Shown here piece by piece: positions 12,801 to 21,139 of a stretch of 30,809 nucleotides of DNA. Location of the stretch: NCBI GenBank assembly GCA_016296485.1, contig JAEDJF010000004.1:1-30809 (forward strand), written 5' to 3'. The notes beneath the pieces were generated by a model that was not told the origin of the DNA, made no database searches, and was given only the letters and a program-made list of their open reading frames with translations. This DNA is from Oscillospiraceae bacterium (GTDB lineage: Bacteria; Bacillota; Clostridia; Oscillospirales; Ruminococcaceae). Each line of letters begins with the position of its first letter. The stretch's first letter is position 1. The position numbers were made by a program, and so were the translations under genes.

Positions 12801-13007
12801 TTGTGGGAGGAACTCGGAATAAGCGGCGGCACCGCCTTAATAGTTCTGGCGGCTCTGTATTTCATTGTGAAATGGGCTGTCAAAAACGGAATAAAGGAAG
12901 CCTATAGGGACATTACGGGGAAAAAGACGAAAGACGACGAGGAGCTTGAAAAGCTCGTAAATTCATATACAAAAAGTAATAACAGCGAAGAAAATGACGA
13001 ATTGTAA
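12801..13007 (+). CDS. Single-pass small membrane protein (DUF6019-like)
   Basis: 68 aa. One N-terminal membrane segment (GGTALIVLAALYFIVKWAV, about residues 9-27), then a charged cytosolic tail rich in Lys, Asp and Glu. The N-terminal WEELGISGGTA resembles small DUF6019 proteins encoded in XRE-regulated clusters. The start is TTG at 12801, supported by GGGGAGG at 12785-12791 with 9-nt spacing. It begins 4 bp after the preceding stop, so it belongs to the same operon. Function unknown. Confidence 0.65.
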   Translation: MWEELGISGGTALIVLAALYFIVKWAVKNGIKEAYRDITGKKTKDDEELEKLVNSYTKSNNSEENDEL

Positions 13008-13027
13008 AATAGTTTGGGGGTGAGCGG

Positions 13028-14350
13028 TTGGAGCTTCCGAAAGAGGTAAAAAACGCCATAGGGCGGCTCGAAGCTGCGGGGTACGAAGCCTTTGCCGTGG
13101 GCGGCTGCGTAAGGGACAGCCTTCTCGGAAACGAGCCGGGGGACTACGACCTTACTACCGCCGCAAAGCCGGAGGAGACAGAGAGAGTTTTCCAAGGCGA
13201 AAAAATAATCGAAACGGGAATAAAGCACGGAACGGTGACGGTGATTCTCGGCGAAACGCCCCTTGAAATAACGACCTTTCGGGTGGAATCGGAGTACCGG
13301 GACAACCGCCGTCCGGAGCGGGTTGAGTTCACGAAGAGCATTGAGGAGGACTTTGCCCGGCGGGATTTCACCATGAACGCCCTCGCTTACAGCGAGAGCC
13401 GGGGGATAGTCGACCCCTTCGGCGGCGAAGCCGACGTAAAGGCGGGAATTATCCGCGCCGTAGGTGACCCGGAAAAGCGCTTTCGGGAGGACGCCCTTCG
13501 TATAATGCGCGCCCTTCGCTTTGCCTCGGCGCTGGGCTTTGAGATTGAGCCGGAGACGGAAAAGGCGCTCTTTGAAAACCGGGCGCTTCTTCTAAACGTC
13601 AGCGCCGAGCGCCTTTCCGAGGAGCTTTTGAAGCTCCTTTGCGGACAAAATGTCCGCCGGGTGCTGATGAAATATACGGACGTTCTCGGGGTGATTTTGC
13701 CGGAGCTTTTGCCCATGAGGGGTTTTGTTCAGCGAAACCCCCACCACGTTTACGACGTTCTGGAGCACAGCGCCGCGGCGGCGGAGAAGGTTCCGCCGCG
13801 CCCCGCTTTGCGCCTTGGTGCGCTTTTGCACGACGTCGGAAAGCCCCGCTGCTTCACCATTGACGAAAACGGAGTCGGGCATTTTTACGGTCACGCGGAG
13901 ATAAGCGCCCGGATGGCGGAGGAAATTCTGGGCCGCCTTCGCCTTGACTCGGCGGCGAAAAAAGAGGTCGTCAGCCTTGTGAAATACCACGGGGCGCAGA
14001 TTGAGCCGACGGAAAAGGCCGTCCGCCGGGCGCTTAACAAATATTCGCCGGAGCTTTTCTTTGAACTCCTGCTTTTAAAGCGGGCGGACGCCGCCGCCTG
14101 CGACCCGGGGCGCCCTTTGGACGAAGAATATTTTTCCGCTCTTGAGCGGCTCGGGAAAGAAATAATCGCCGAAAAGCAGTGCTTTTCGCTCAAGGACCTG
14201 GCGGTAAAGGGCGGCGACCTCGTCGCCGCGGGCTTCGCCCCGGGTCCGAAGCTCGGCGCGGCGCTGGGGCTTCTCCTTGATAAGGTGATAAACGGGGAGC
14301 TTCCGAACGAGAGGGAAAAACTCCTCGATTTCGCTAAAACTCTGCTTTAG
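13028..14350 (+). CDS. cca: CCA tRNA nucleotidyltransferase with HD domain
   Basis: 440 aa. Class II CCA-adding enzyme: GGCVRDSLLG at 25-34, catalytic DYD (D39, D41) in GDYDLTTAA, RRDFTMNALAY at 111-121, and EDALRIMRALRFAS near 154-167 (nucleotide-choice helix). A C-terminal HD phosphohydrolase domain follows (HH at 239-240, H268-D269 in LLHDVGKP, H286/H289 region). It repairs or adds the 3' CCA of tRNAs; both tRNA genes in this window already encode CCA, so repair may be its main task for them. Start is TTG at 13028 after GGGGGTGA; this gives the family N terminus. It follows the small membrane protein by 20 bp and may be read through from the XRE promoter. Confidence 0.93.
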   Translation: MELPKEVKNAIGRLEAAGYEAFAVGGCVRDSLLGNEPGDYDLTTAAKPEETERVFQGEKIIETGIKHGTVTVILGETPLEITTFRVESEYRDNRRPERVEFTKSIEEDFARRDFTMNALAYSESRGIVDPFGGEADVKAGIIRAVGDPEKRFREDALRIMRALRFASALGFEIEPETEKALFENRALLLNVSAERLSEELLKLLCGQNVRRVLMKYTDVLGVILPELLPMRGFVQRNPHHVYDVLEHSAAAAEKVPPRPALRLGALLHDVGKPRCFTIDENGVGHFYGHAEISARMAEEILGRLRLDSAAKKEVVSLVKYHGAQIEPTEKAVRRALNKYSPELFFELLLLKRADAAACDPGRPLDEEYFSALERLGKEIIAEKQCFSLKDLAVKGGDLVAAGFAPGPKLGAALGLLLDKVINGELPNEREKLLDFAKTLL

Positions 14351-14484
14351 GAAAAGGCGAAAAACAGCGTTATAATGCGATTTATGGCGATTTCTGCGAG
14401 GAAGAACATATAATTATAAGTATAATAATTTAAAATAATTTGCACTTTTAATTAAATCTTAAGATTTCGCTTCGCAATAAAATA

Positions 14485-14513
14485 TGGACTTTTATCCGGC
14501 GGGGCGATATAAT
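14485..14513 (+). promoter_or_regulatory. Promoter of the DUF2284-ABC operon
   Basis: -35 TGGACT (14485-14490), 17-bp spacer, -10 TATAAT (14508-14513). The upstream stretch 14400-14480 is very AT-rich and might act as an UP-like region; no gene is seen there. Confidence 0.6.
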
Positions 14514-14516
14514 AAA

Positions 14517-14548
14517 GGCAAAATTTTTGCCGCTTTCGGCGGCTTTTT
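14517..14548 (+). promoter_or_regulatory. Possible attenuator in the DUF2284 leader
   Basis: Two mutually exclusive hairpins share bases 14529-14531. The first is GGCAAAA/TTTTGCC (14517-14531). The second is a terminator-like GCCGC/GCGGC stem with TTTCG loop (14529-14543) followed by five T. Both lie between the promoter and the AAAGGTGA ribosome binding site. The short 5-bp second stem makes this tentative. Confidence 0.4.
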
Positions 14549-14568
14549 GATGAAAGGTGATTTTTAAG

Positions 14569-15105
14569 ATGAACAGCGAACAGCTCGTTGCGGCGGCCCT
14601 TGGGGAGGGCTTTTCAAAAGCCGCAGTTATTGATACCGACAAAATCGTTTTCGACGAGGCGTTCCGCCCCTACTGCGCGGAAAACCTCTGCGGAAAATAC
14701 GGAGTCAACTACTCCTGTCCGCCGGACTGCGGAACTCCCGCCGAGATGGAAAAAAGGGTCCGGGAACATAAATACGCCCTCGTCCTCCAGAGCATATGCG
14801 ACGTGGACCCGGCGGACGGCGCCGCCGTCAAGGCAGCGAAAGCCGTACATAACGCTGCCGCCCTCCGCCTTATGAAAAAGCTCCGGGAGGAGGGGCACGA
14901 CGGCTTCACCATCGGCTCCAGCGGCTGCGCCCTTTGCAATCCCTGCGCCATAACCGAGGGCAAACCCTGTAATTTCCCGGATTTGCAGTATTCCTGTATG
15001 TCCGCCTTCTGCGTCTACGTCAAAAAGCTGGCGGAGGACTGCGAAATGGATTACTGCTGCGAAAAGGGAAGGCTCGCCCTTTTCGGAATGTACGTCTTTG
15101 ACTGA
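14569..15105 (+). CDS. DUF2284 predicted metal-binding protein
   Basis: 178 aa. Cysteine-rich with conserved family spacing: C36 and C41 (PYCAENLCGKYG), C50 and C54 (SCPPDCG), a central CALCNPCAITEGKPC cluster, SCMSAFCVYV, and a final DYCCEKG. This is the DUF2284 pattern, thought to bind metal or an Fe-S cluster; the reaction is unknown. Start at 14569 is chosen over an in-frame GTG at 14557 because AAAGGTGA sits 8 nt before it. The gene is preceded by a possible attenuator and followed after 32 bp by the ABC ATPase; no terminator lies between, so they may share a transcript. Confidence 0.85.
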   Translation: MNSEQLVAAALGEGFSKAAVIDTDKIVFDEAFRPYCAENLCGKYGVNYSCPPDCGTPAEMEKRVREHKYALVLQSICDVDPADGAAVKAAKAVHNAAALRLMKKLREEGHDGFTIGSSGCALCNPCAITEGKPCNFPDLQYSCMSAFCVYVKKLAEDCEMDYCCEKGRLALFGMYVFD

Positions 15106-15137
15106 TAGGAGGGCGCTGAACAAAAGGAAGTGACGGA

Positions 15138-15842
15138 ATGAAATTCGTAATCGAGCACCTTTCCAAAAAATTCGGGGAAAAAGAGGTGCTCAAAGATATT
15201 GATTTTTCCTTTGAAAGCGGAAAAATCTACGGACTTTTGGGGCGCAACGGCGCCGGCAAAACGACGCTTTTCAACTGCATCAACCGCGACATAAAATTCG
15301 ACGGCGGCAGCTTCTATATCGAGGAGGAGGACTCCAAACGGGACGTTACCCCGGAGGACATAGGCTACGTTCTTTCGACACCCACCGTTCCGGAGTTTCT
15401 CACCGGAAGGGAGTTTTTGAAATTCTTCCTCGACATCAACGGGAAAAGCATTGAAAATCCCCGTCCCCTTGACGAATATTTCGACTATATGAGCATCGCG
15501 CCGGAGGACCGGGACAAGCTCCTCAAGGACTATTCCCACGGAATGAAAAACAAGATGCAGATGCTCATTAATATTATTGCAAAGCCCAACGTGCTCCTTC
15601 TTGACGAACCCCTAACTTCCCTTGACGTTGTGGTGGCGGAGGAGATGAAAGAACTTTTGCGCTCAATCAAGAGCGGGCGGGTGACGATTTTTTCGACCCA
15701 CATTATGGACCTTGCCCTTGACCTTTGCGACGAGATAGTGCTTTTAAACCACGGCGTGCTCGAGACCGTCGATAAAGAAAACCTCGGCAGCCGGGAGTTC
15801 AAGGAGAAGATAATCGCCGCCCTTCGGGAGGAAAATCAATGA
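15138..15842 (+). CDS. ABC transporter ATP-binding protein
   Basis: 234 aa. Walker A GRNGAGKT at 35-42, signature YSHGMKNKMQ (S-H-G in place of SGG), Walker B VLLLDEPLTSLD, and switch His in FSTHIMDLA. This is the exporter-type ATPase of a two-component ABC-2-like system. It overlaps the large permease by 4 bp. GGAAGTGA precedes the ATG. Substrate unknown. Confidence 0.92.
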   Translation: MKFVIEHLSKKFGEKEVLKDIDFSFESGKIYGLLGRNGAGKTTLFNCINRDIKFDGGSFYIEEEDSKRDVTPEDIGYVLSTPTVPEFLTGREFLKFFLDINGKSIENPRPLDEYFDYMSIAPEDRDKLLKDYSHGMKNKMQMLINIIAKPNVLLLDEPLTSLDVVVAEEMKELLRSIKSGRVTIFSTHIMDLALDLCDEIVLLNHGVLETVDKENLGSREFKEKIIAALREENQ

Positions 15843-17410
15843 CAAAAACCCTTGAAATTTCCTTCGCTCTTAAAAACGCCTACCGCGTCAACGGGATACT
15901 CTATTCGATAAAACAGATTCCGATTATCAAAAAGCTCCTGCCGGATTCGGTGTATCGGGTGGAGGGGCTTAAGGTTTTCGCGAACGTGCTCTCAATACTC
16001 TGGGAGGTGGTTTCCGCCTTCGGCGGGAAGCTCATCTATTTCTTTTTGATGCTTTTCGGCGCGGCGAAGCTTTACGAAGCGGAAAATACCGGGGCGATTT
16101 TTCTTCATATTCTCCTTTTCCTCACCGTAGCCGGCGCCTTTGACAACACCTATATGTTTAACCCCACCCGGGACAAGTACTACGCGATGATACTTATGCG
16201 TATGGACGCAAAGGAATATACCCTTGTGAACTACGCCTACGCCATAATGAAAGTCCTTTCGGGCTTTCTGCTCTTTGGGCTAATCTTCGGGCTTCTGGCG
16301 GGGGCGCCGCTTTGGGCTTGTCTTTTAATACCGCTTTTTGTGGCGGGGCTTAAAATAACCGTGGCGGCGCTTTCCCTTTGGGACTATGAAAAGCGGGGCG
16401 TTGTGCCGAACGAAAATAAGCTCGGAACGGTGAAATGGGTGCTGATGTTCGCCTGCGCCGCGGCGGCTTACGGACTCCCGCTTTTCGGAATAGTCGTTCC
16501 GGTTTGGGCTTCCGGAGCGGTGATGCTTATTTCTGCGTCGGCGGGAGCGCTTTCGGTCAGAAAAATACTTGCCTTTGACGATTACCGGGCGGTATATAAA
16601 GAGCTGCTCACCGAAAATATGGACAGGCTGAACAGCGCAAAGACAGCGGCCAAAACCCGGAGCCAGAAGGCTATTTCCGCCGACGCGGGAATCACCAGCA
16701 GCCGCAGGGGCTTCGAGTTTCTGAACGAGCTTTTCATAAAGCGCCACAGGAAGATTCTCTGGCGCTCTTCAGAAAGAATATCCGTCGTGGCGCTTTGCGT
16801 CGTTGCGGCGGCGCTTATCGCCGTGAGCTTTATTCCGGGGGCGAAGGAGGAGATAAACGAAATTCCCCTTCGTTTCCTCCCGTATTTCACTTTTGTTATG
16901 TACGTAATAAACCGGGGCGCGGGCTTTACCCAGGCGCTCTTTATGAACTGCGACCACAGCCTTCTGACCTATTCTTTTTACAAGAAGCCGAAATTCGTGC
17001 TGCGGCTCTTTTGGATACGCCTTCGGGAAATAATTAAAATAAACCTCCCGCCTGCGGCAATAATCGGCGGCGGGCTCGCGGCGCTCCTTTACGCCACAGG
17101 AGGAACCGACGACCCGACGGACTACGCCGTGATAATCGTTTCGATAATCTGTATGAGCGTGTTCTTTTCGATGCATTATCTTACGATTTACTACCTCCTC
17201 CAGCCGTATAACGCCGGAACGGAGATTAAAAGCGGCACTTACCAGCTCATAATGTCCGCGACTTACCTCGTTTGCTATTTTATGATGCAGGTGAAAATGC
17301 CCACAAAAGTCTTCGGTCTTGCGGCAATAGCCTTTTGCGTGGTTTACTGCGCCGCGGCGAGCGTCCTCGTCTATAAATTCGCACCGAAAACCTTTAAAAT
17401 ACGCGCCTGA
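15839..17410 (+). CDS. Large ABC transporter permease (about 12 membrane segments)
   Basis: 523 aa, strongly hydrophobic, with two groups of membrane segments (about residues 50-245 and 315-515) separated by a charged cytosolic stretch (about 245-310; NMDRLNSAKTAAKTRSQKA, RRGFEFLNELFIKRHRKILW). The two halves suggest a permease built as a duplicated six-helix unit. It is not recognisable as a named family from motifs alone; pairing with the upstream ATPase by a 4-bp overlap makes an ABC exporter permease very likely. There are many aromatic residues but no signal peptide. It ends 14 bp before a strong terminator. Confidence 0.8.
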   Translation: MTKTLEISFALKNAYRVNGILYSIKQIPIIKKLLPDSVYRVEGLKVFANVLSILWEVVSAFGGKLIYFFLMLFGAAKLYEAENTGAIFLHILLFLTVAGAFDNTYMFNPTRDKYYAMILMRMDAKEYTLVNYAYAIMKVLSGFLLFGLIFGLLAGAPLWACLLIPLFVAGLKITVAALSLWDYEKRGVVPNENKLGTVKWVLMFACAAAAYGLPLFGIVVPVWASGAVMLISASAGALSVRKILAFDDYRAVYKELLTENMDRLNSAKTAAKTRSQKAISADAGITSSRRGFEFLNELFIKRHRKILWRSSERISVVALCVVAAALIAVSFIPGAKEEINEIPLRFLPYFTFVMYVINRGAGFTQALFMNCDHSLLTYSFYKKPKFVLRLFWIRLREIIKINLPPAAIIGGGLAALLYATGGTDDPTDYAVIIVSIICMSVFFSMHYLTIYYLLQPYNAGTEIKSGTYQLIMSATYLVCYFMMQVKMPTKVFGLAAIAFCVVYCAAASVLVYKFAPKTFKIRA

Positions 17411-17423
17411 CGTTCCTAAAAAA

Positions 17424-17458
17424 GAAAAACCGCCGTCCGAAAAGGACGGCGGTTTTTC
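17424..17458. terminator. Bidirectional intrinsic terminator
   Basis: A 15-bp perfect stem (GAAAAACCGCCGTCC at 17424-17438 with 17444-17458) and 5-nt loop, with A and T runs on both sides. It ends the ABC exporter operon (+) and the nucleoside-uptake operon (-). Confidence 0.92.
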
Positions 17459-17496
17459 ACATAGGGAGTATATTTTACAAATGCACAAACACGAAG

Positions 17497-18429
17497 TCAG
17501 CTTGCTTTGGCGGGTTTCGGGCGGCGATGACCCTGTGACAGTTTTTGCTTTATTCCGGCAATAACAAGAACGAGTATTGTAGTAAGATAGGGCATTGTTT
17601 CAACGAGCTGGGAAGGGATCCCTATATTCTGGAGCCCGAGGGCGAGCGCTTCAGTATAGGCAAAGAGTATACAGAAAAGCCCTGCTGTAAGGGGGTTGTC
17701 CTTCGCAACAAGAAGTGCCGCAAGAGCAAGGAAACCACGACCGGCGGTCATATTTTCGGAGAAAATTGAGGTGCCGCCGATGGGAAGTACCGCTCCGCCG
17801 AGCCCACAGAGAGCGCCGGTGATAAGATTGGCCGTCCACTTGTATTTGAGAGTGTTGATGCCAATGGTTTGGGCGGCTTTTTGGTTCATTCCGACGCCGC
17901 GAAGGCGAAGACCGAAGGGGGTTTTATACATAAGAAACCACATAACAAAGATTGCGGCGATGCCTATATATACGAGAATATTTTGTCCACCGAGAATCTT
18001 TCCGAGAACGGGTAATTCGTTCAGGATTCCGATATTGACAGAGGGAAGGCTCACAAGGCGCTCACTGACAAAGGAGCCCCTTGCACCCCAAAAGAACATC
18101 ATTAAAAGGGTTGTAAGTCCCCATGCGCTGAGGTTCATGGCGATGGAGACCACTATTGCGCTTGAACCGAGATGAAAGACAAAAAGCCCAAAAATAAGGG
18201 AACAGACGAGCCCCGCAACAATTCCGCAGAGAACACCTATATATGGGTTCACAGTAAAAAAAGTTCCGAGGGCAGCGAAAAACGCCGCGCAGAGCATAAA
18301 ACACTCAAGGGCGATATTAAAAACGCCTGCTCGGTCGGAAAAACAACCGCCTATGGCAGCAAAAATAAGTGGGATAGAAAGACGAAGGGCGGCGGCAAGA
18401 GTGGCGGAGCCAAAAAAAGTATCAAGCAT
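17497..18429 (-). CDS. Nucleoside/sugar ABC permease (NupQ/YufQ-like)
   Basis: 310 aa with about eight to nine membrane segments. It has the BPD_transp_2 (branched-chain/ribose type) pattern: AALRLSIPLIFAAIGGCFSDRAGVFNIALECFML at the N terminus, and TPFGLRLRGVGMNQKAAQTIGIN as the ATPase-contact EAA-like loop. It pairs with the other permease encoded 6 bp upstream, as NupP and NupQ do in Bacillus subtilis guanosine/nucleoside import. It is the last gene of the operon and is followed by a bidirectional terminator. Exact substrate unknown. Confidence 0.88.
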   Translation of the reverse strand: MLDTFFGSATLAAALRLSIPLIFAAIGGCFSDRAGVFNIALECFMLCAAFFAALGTFFTVNPYIGVLCGIVAGLVCSLIFGLFVFHLGSSAIVVSIAMNLSAWGLTTLLMMFFWGARGSFVSERLVSLPSVNIGILNELPVLGKILGGQNILVYIGIAAIFVMWFLMYKTPFGLRLRGVGMNQKAAQTIGINTLKYKWTANLITGALCGLGGAVLPIGGTSIFSENMTAGRGFLALAALLVAKDNPLTAGLFCILFAYTEALALGLQNIGIPSQLVETMPYLTTILVLVIAGIKQKLSQGHRRPKPAKAS

Positions 18430-18435
18430 TTAAAG

Positions 18436-19524
18436 TCACGCTCCTTTCACGGCTTTGGCGGCGTTTCTGTTTCGGTTTTCGCGAAGTCTATTTATAAATC
18501 CGCGGTAGTCTATCGTTACAAAAAGTACAAATGCTGCCTGTATCACCTCAACGGTAAGACGGTTGGTCTCGGTAAGCGCTTCCATATAAAGTGATCCGGA
18601 TTTGAGCGCGCCCCAAAGGATCCCGACGAAGCCTGTGGCAATGGGGCTGTTGGCAGCAATGGTGGCAATCATTATTCCGTCCCAGCCGATGTTGCTTGCG
18701 AAGTTGGCGGTAAACTTTCCGTAAACGCCGAGTATCTCAATTCCACCGGCAAGACCGGCAATGAATCCGGAAAGGAGGAATATCATAAGGTACATTCTGT
18801 TGGTGCGAACTCCTCCCGCCCTGGCGAAGCGGATGTTGGAGCCGACCTGGCGCATTTCATAGCCCATTATGGTGTATTTATAAACAAGGTACATGAGCAC
18901 TACGAAGAAAATCGCAATGAAAATGCCCGTGCTTGCATTGGTTTTAGGGATGAGGGTGGTGAGACGGTAGCGGTCGTCAATAAGGGGCGTAGCCATTGCT
19001 TTGCTGTTGTTGTTGGCGCTTATTCCGTTGACGAGCTTTGTGAAATAAGTGGTAAGGAGCGTTGCAATATAGTTGAACATCAACGTGGTTATAAGCTCGC
19101 TAACGCCGAGGAAACGCTTAAGGAGCGCTGGAATAAGCGCAAAAGCCATTCCGGCAGCGCCGGCGGCAATAAGACAAACGATGGGAGCCACCGTCTGCGG
19201 CAGCGGGATATAGAGCGCTACGGCGGTTGCGGCGAAAGCGCCCATATAGAGTTGTCCGCCGATACCCATGTTCCAGATGCCGGAGCGGAAGGAAACCGCC
19301 GCCGCTATTCCGGTCATGAGGCAGGGAGTGACCCAGCGGATGGTGTTGCCGAGCCTTGAAATATTTCCGAAGGCACCAAAGAGGACGGCTTTTCCCGCGG
19401 CGGCAACGTCCTGCCCCTGGAGCTTTATTATGAGCACTCCGAGAAGAAGCGCGGCGGAAAGGGCGGCAAGATATTTGACAGCCTCATAGATGAAGTTTTT
19501 GCTTTGAATCGGAAGCTTTTTCAT
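18436..19524 (-). CDS. Nucleoside/sugar ABC permease (NupP/YufP-like)
   Basis: 362 aa. An N-terminal segment (KYLAALSAALLLGVLII) is followed by the BPD_transp_2 domain with the mark AAAVSFRSGIWNMGIGGQLYMGA and the cytosolic loop YEMRQVGSNIRFARAGGVRTNRMY. It forms the import channel with the neighbouring permease and the double ATPase. Its start overlaps the ATPase stop (ATGA at 19524-19521), so the stoichiometry is probably set by coupling. Confidence 0.9.
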   Translation of the reverse strand: MKKLPIQSKNFIYEAVKYLAALSAALLLGVLIIKLQGQDVAAAGKAVLFGAFGNISRLGNTIRWVTPCLMTGIAAAVSFRSGIWNMGIGGQLYMGAFAATAVALYIPLPQTVAPIVCLIAAGAAGMAFALIPALLKRFLGVSELITTLMFNYIATLLTTYFTKLVNGISANNNSKAMATPLIDDRYRLTTLIPKTNASTGIFIAIFFVVLMYLVYKYTIMGYEMRQVGSNIRFARAGGVRTNRMYLMIFLLSGFIAGLAGGIEILGVYGKFTANFASNIGWDGIMIATIAANSPIATGFVGILWGALKSGSLYMEALTETNRLTVEVIQAAFVLFVTIDYRGFINRLRENRNRNAAKAVKGA

Positions 19525-21035
19525 TCTTTCTGTCCTCCCATCATCAGTACGCCTATCTGCTCTTCCGTAAGCTCACCGTATTTTCCGGCGTCGTAAAGTT
19601 TTCCGCTGTTCATAACAAGAATGCGGTCAGAAACCTCCATGACCTCATTTAGCTCGTGGCTGACCATAAGTATGGCAACCCCGGAAGCGGCAAGCTCTTC
19701 AATTTTGTTCCAGATAAACTCAATGGCGCCGATGTCGATTCCGCGGGTGGGGTCCTCAATTATTAGGAGTTTGTTGTCCTGCATGAATTCCCGCCCGACT
19801 ATCATCTTTTGGACGTTTCCTCCGCTGAGGTCGGAGACGTTAGAAAAAATCGAGCCGGTTTTCACATTGTATTCGGAAACTACGCTGTTCGTAAAGCCGT
19901 AAATGTCTTTGCGATCAATGAAAATCTTATTTTTTGAGCTGTGGGCTACGTGATAGCCCATCATGCAGTTTTCCCAAATGGGGGATGTCCGGTTGGAACC
20001 CTCGGCGTTACGGTCCTGTGGGATATATCCTATTCCCTCACAGCGCCGTTCCCTTGGCGAAAGCTTTTCTATATGTTTTCCGTTGAGGGTAATTGAACCA
20101 GAAGCGGCGGGAGCAAGCCCAAAAAGCGCAGCGATAAGTTCACTTTCACCCGAGCCGGCGATGCCCGCGATGCCAACTATTTCTCCTGCCCGGACGCTGA
20201 AGCGGGCGCTTTTGACTTTTGCTTCGCCGTTTTCGCCGAGTACGGTGAGGTTTTCAACAGAAAGAGCGGTTTCGCCCGGCTTGCGTTCGGTTTTGACTGC
20301 GTTGAGAAGCACGTCCCGACCTACCATCATCCGGGCAAGCTCCTTTTCGTCAGTTTCGGCGGGAGTGGTGTTAAAGGTAACTTTTCCGTCTTTGAGCACC
20401 GTTATTGCATCTGCTACAGCGAGAACCTCCTGGAGCTTATGCGTGATGAAAATAATTGTTTTTCCTTTTTCGGTAAGAGCGCGGAACGCCCGGAAAAGTC
20501 CCTCAATTCCCTGCGGAGTGAGGACGGAGGTGGGTTCGTCAAAAATAATGATGTCCGCGCCGTGATAGAGAACTTTCACTATCTCTACCTGCTGGAGCAT
20601 GGCTACGGGAAGGACGCCGGCTTTTGCATCAAGGGGCACGTTAAAATTGTACTGTTTACAGATTTTGTCCACCGCTGCCCTCGATTTTTGTTTGCTGATG
20701 ATGCCCGGAACCCGGGTTTGTTCATAGCCCATTATTATATTTTCAAGAACCGAAAGCTCAGGGAAAAGCATAAATTCCTGATGTACCATTCCGATACCGG
20801 CGCGGCTTGCGGCGGTGGGGTTTTGAAAATGTGCCGCTTTTCCGTTTATGAATATATCGCCCTCGTCAGGGCGATATATTCCGGAAAGAACGTTCATAAG
20901 GGTGCTCTTTCCGGCGCCGTTTTCGCCGATTATGGCGTGTATTGTACCTTTTTTGACAGCAAGGTCAATTTTATCGTTTGCGACGAAGCTCCCGAAAAAT
21001 TTTGAAATCTGCCGAAGTTCAAGATAGGCATTCAT
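19521..21035 (-). CDS. Double-domain ABC ATPase for nucleoside/sugar import (NupO-like)
   Basis: 504 aa, two ABC domains in tandem. First domain: Walker A GENGAGKS at 37-44, a signature region with the degenerate text LPVAMLQQVEIVKVL, and Walker B DIIIFDEPTSVL. Second domain: Walker A region GIAGSGESEL lacks the Lys, signature LSGGNVQK, and LLIIEDPTRGID as Walker B. The missing Lys in one site is normal for the RbsA/NupO/MglA family, which powers ribose and nucleoside import. GGAGGG lies 10 nt before the ATG. It is separated from the binding-protein gene by 104 bp holding a hairpin. Confidence 0.92.
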   Translation of the reverse strand: MNAYLELRQISKFFGSFVANDKIDLAVKKGTIHAIIGENGAGKSTLMNVLSGIYRPDEGDIFINGKAAHFQNPTAASRAGIGMVHQEFMLFPELSVLENIIMGYEQTRVPGIISKQKSRAAVDKICKQYNFNVPLDAKAGVLPVAMLQQVEIVKVLYHGADIIIFDEPTSVLTPQGIEGLFRAFRALTEKGKTIIFITHKLQEVLAVADAITVLKDGKVTFNTTPAETDEKELARMMVGRDVLLNAVKTERKPGETALSVENLTVLGENGEAKVKSARFSVRAGEIVGIAGIAGSGESELIAALFGLAPAASGSITLNGKHIEKLSPRERRCEGIGYIPQDRNAEGSNRTSPIWENCMMGYHVAHSSKNKIFIDRKDIYGFTNSVVSEYNVKTGSIFSNVSDLSGGNVQKMIVGREFMQDNKLLIIEDPTRGIDIGAIEFIWNKIEELAASGVAILMVSHELNEVMEVSDRILVMNSGKLYDAGKYGELTEEQIGVLMMGGQKE

Positions 21036-21094
21036 TTGTGTTTTTCCCTCCGCTTTCTGCGTTTTAAAGGCGGTATGCGTTAAAATAACAAGCA

Positions 21095-21123
21095 GGGAGC
21101 TGCCGCTAATATTGCAGCAGCCC
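21095..21123 (-). other. Intercistronic hairpin between binding protein and ABC genes
   Basis: A GGG-A-GCTGC arm pairs with GCAGC-AG-CCC (21095-21103 with 21114-21123) just after the binding-protein stop. There is no proper T-run. Such hairpins after solute-binding genes usually stabilise the upstream RNA or lower downstream expression. Confidence 0.55.
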
Positions 21124-21139
21124 CCGGTCAGTTATAAAA

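Noticed and set aside
14360..14484. Extra promoter (TATAAT at 14371) or small gene in the AT-rich stretch after cca
   Set aside because: No -35 partner at a proper distance and no ORF with a ribosome binding site; probably just AT-rich intergenic DNA.
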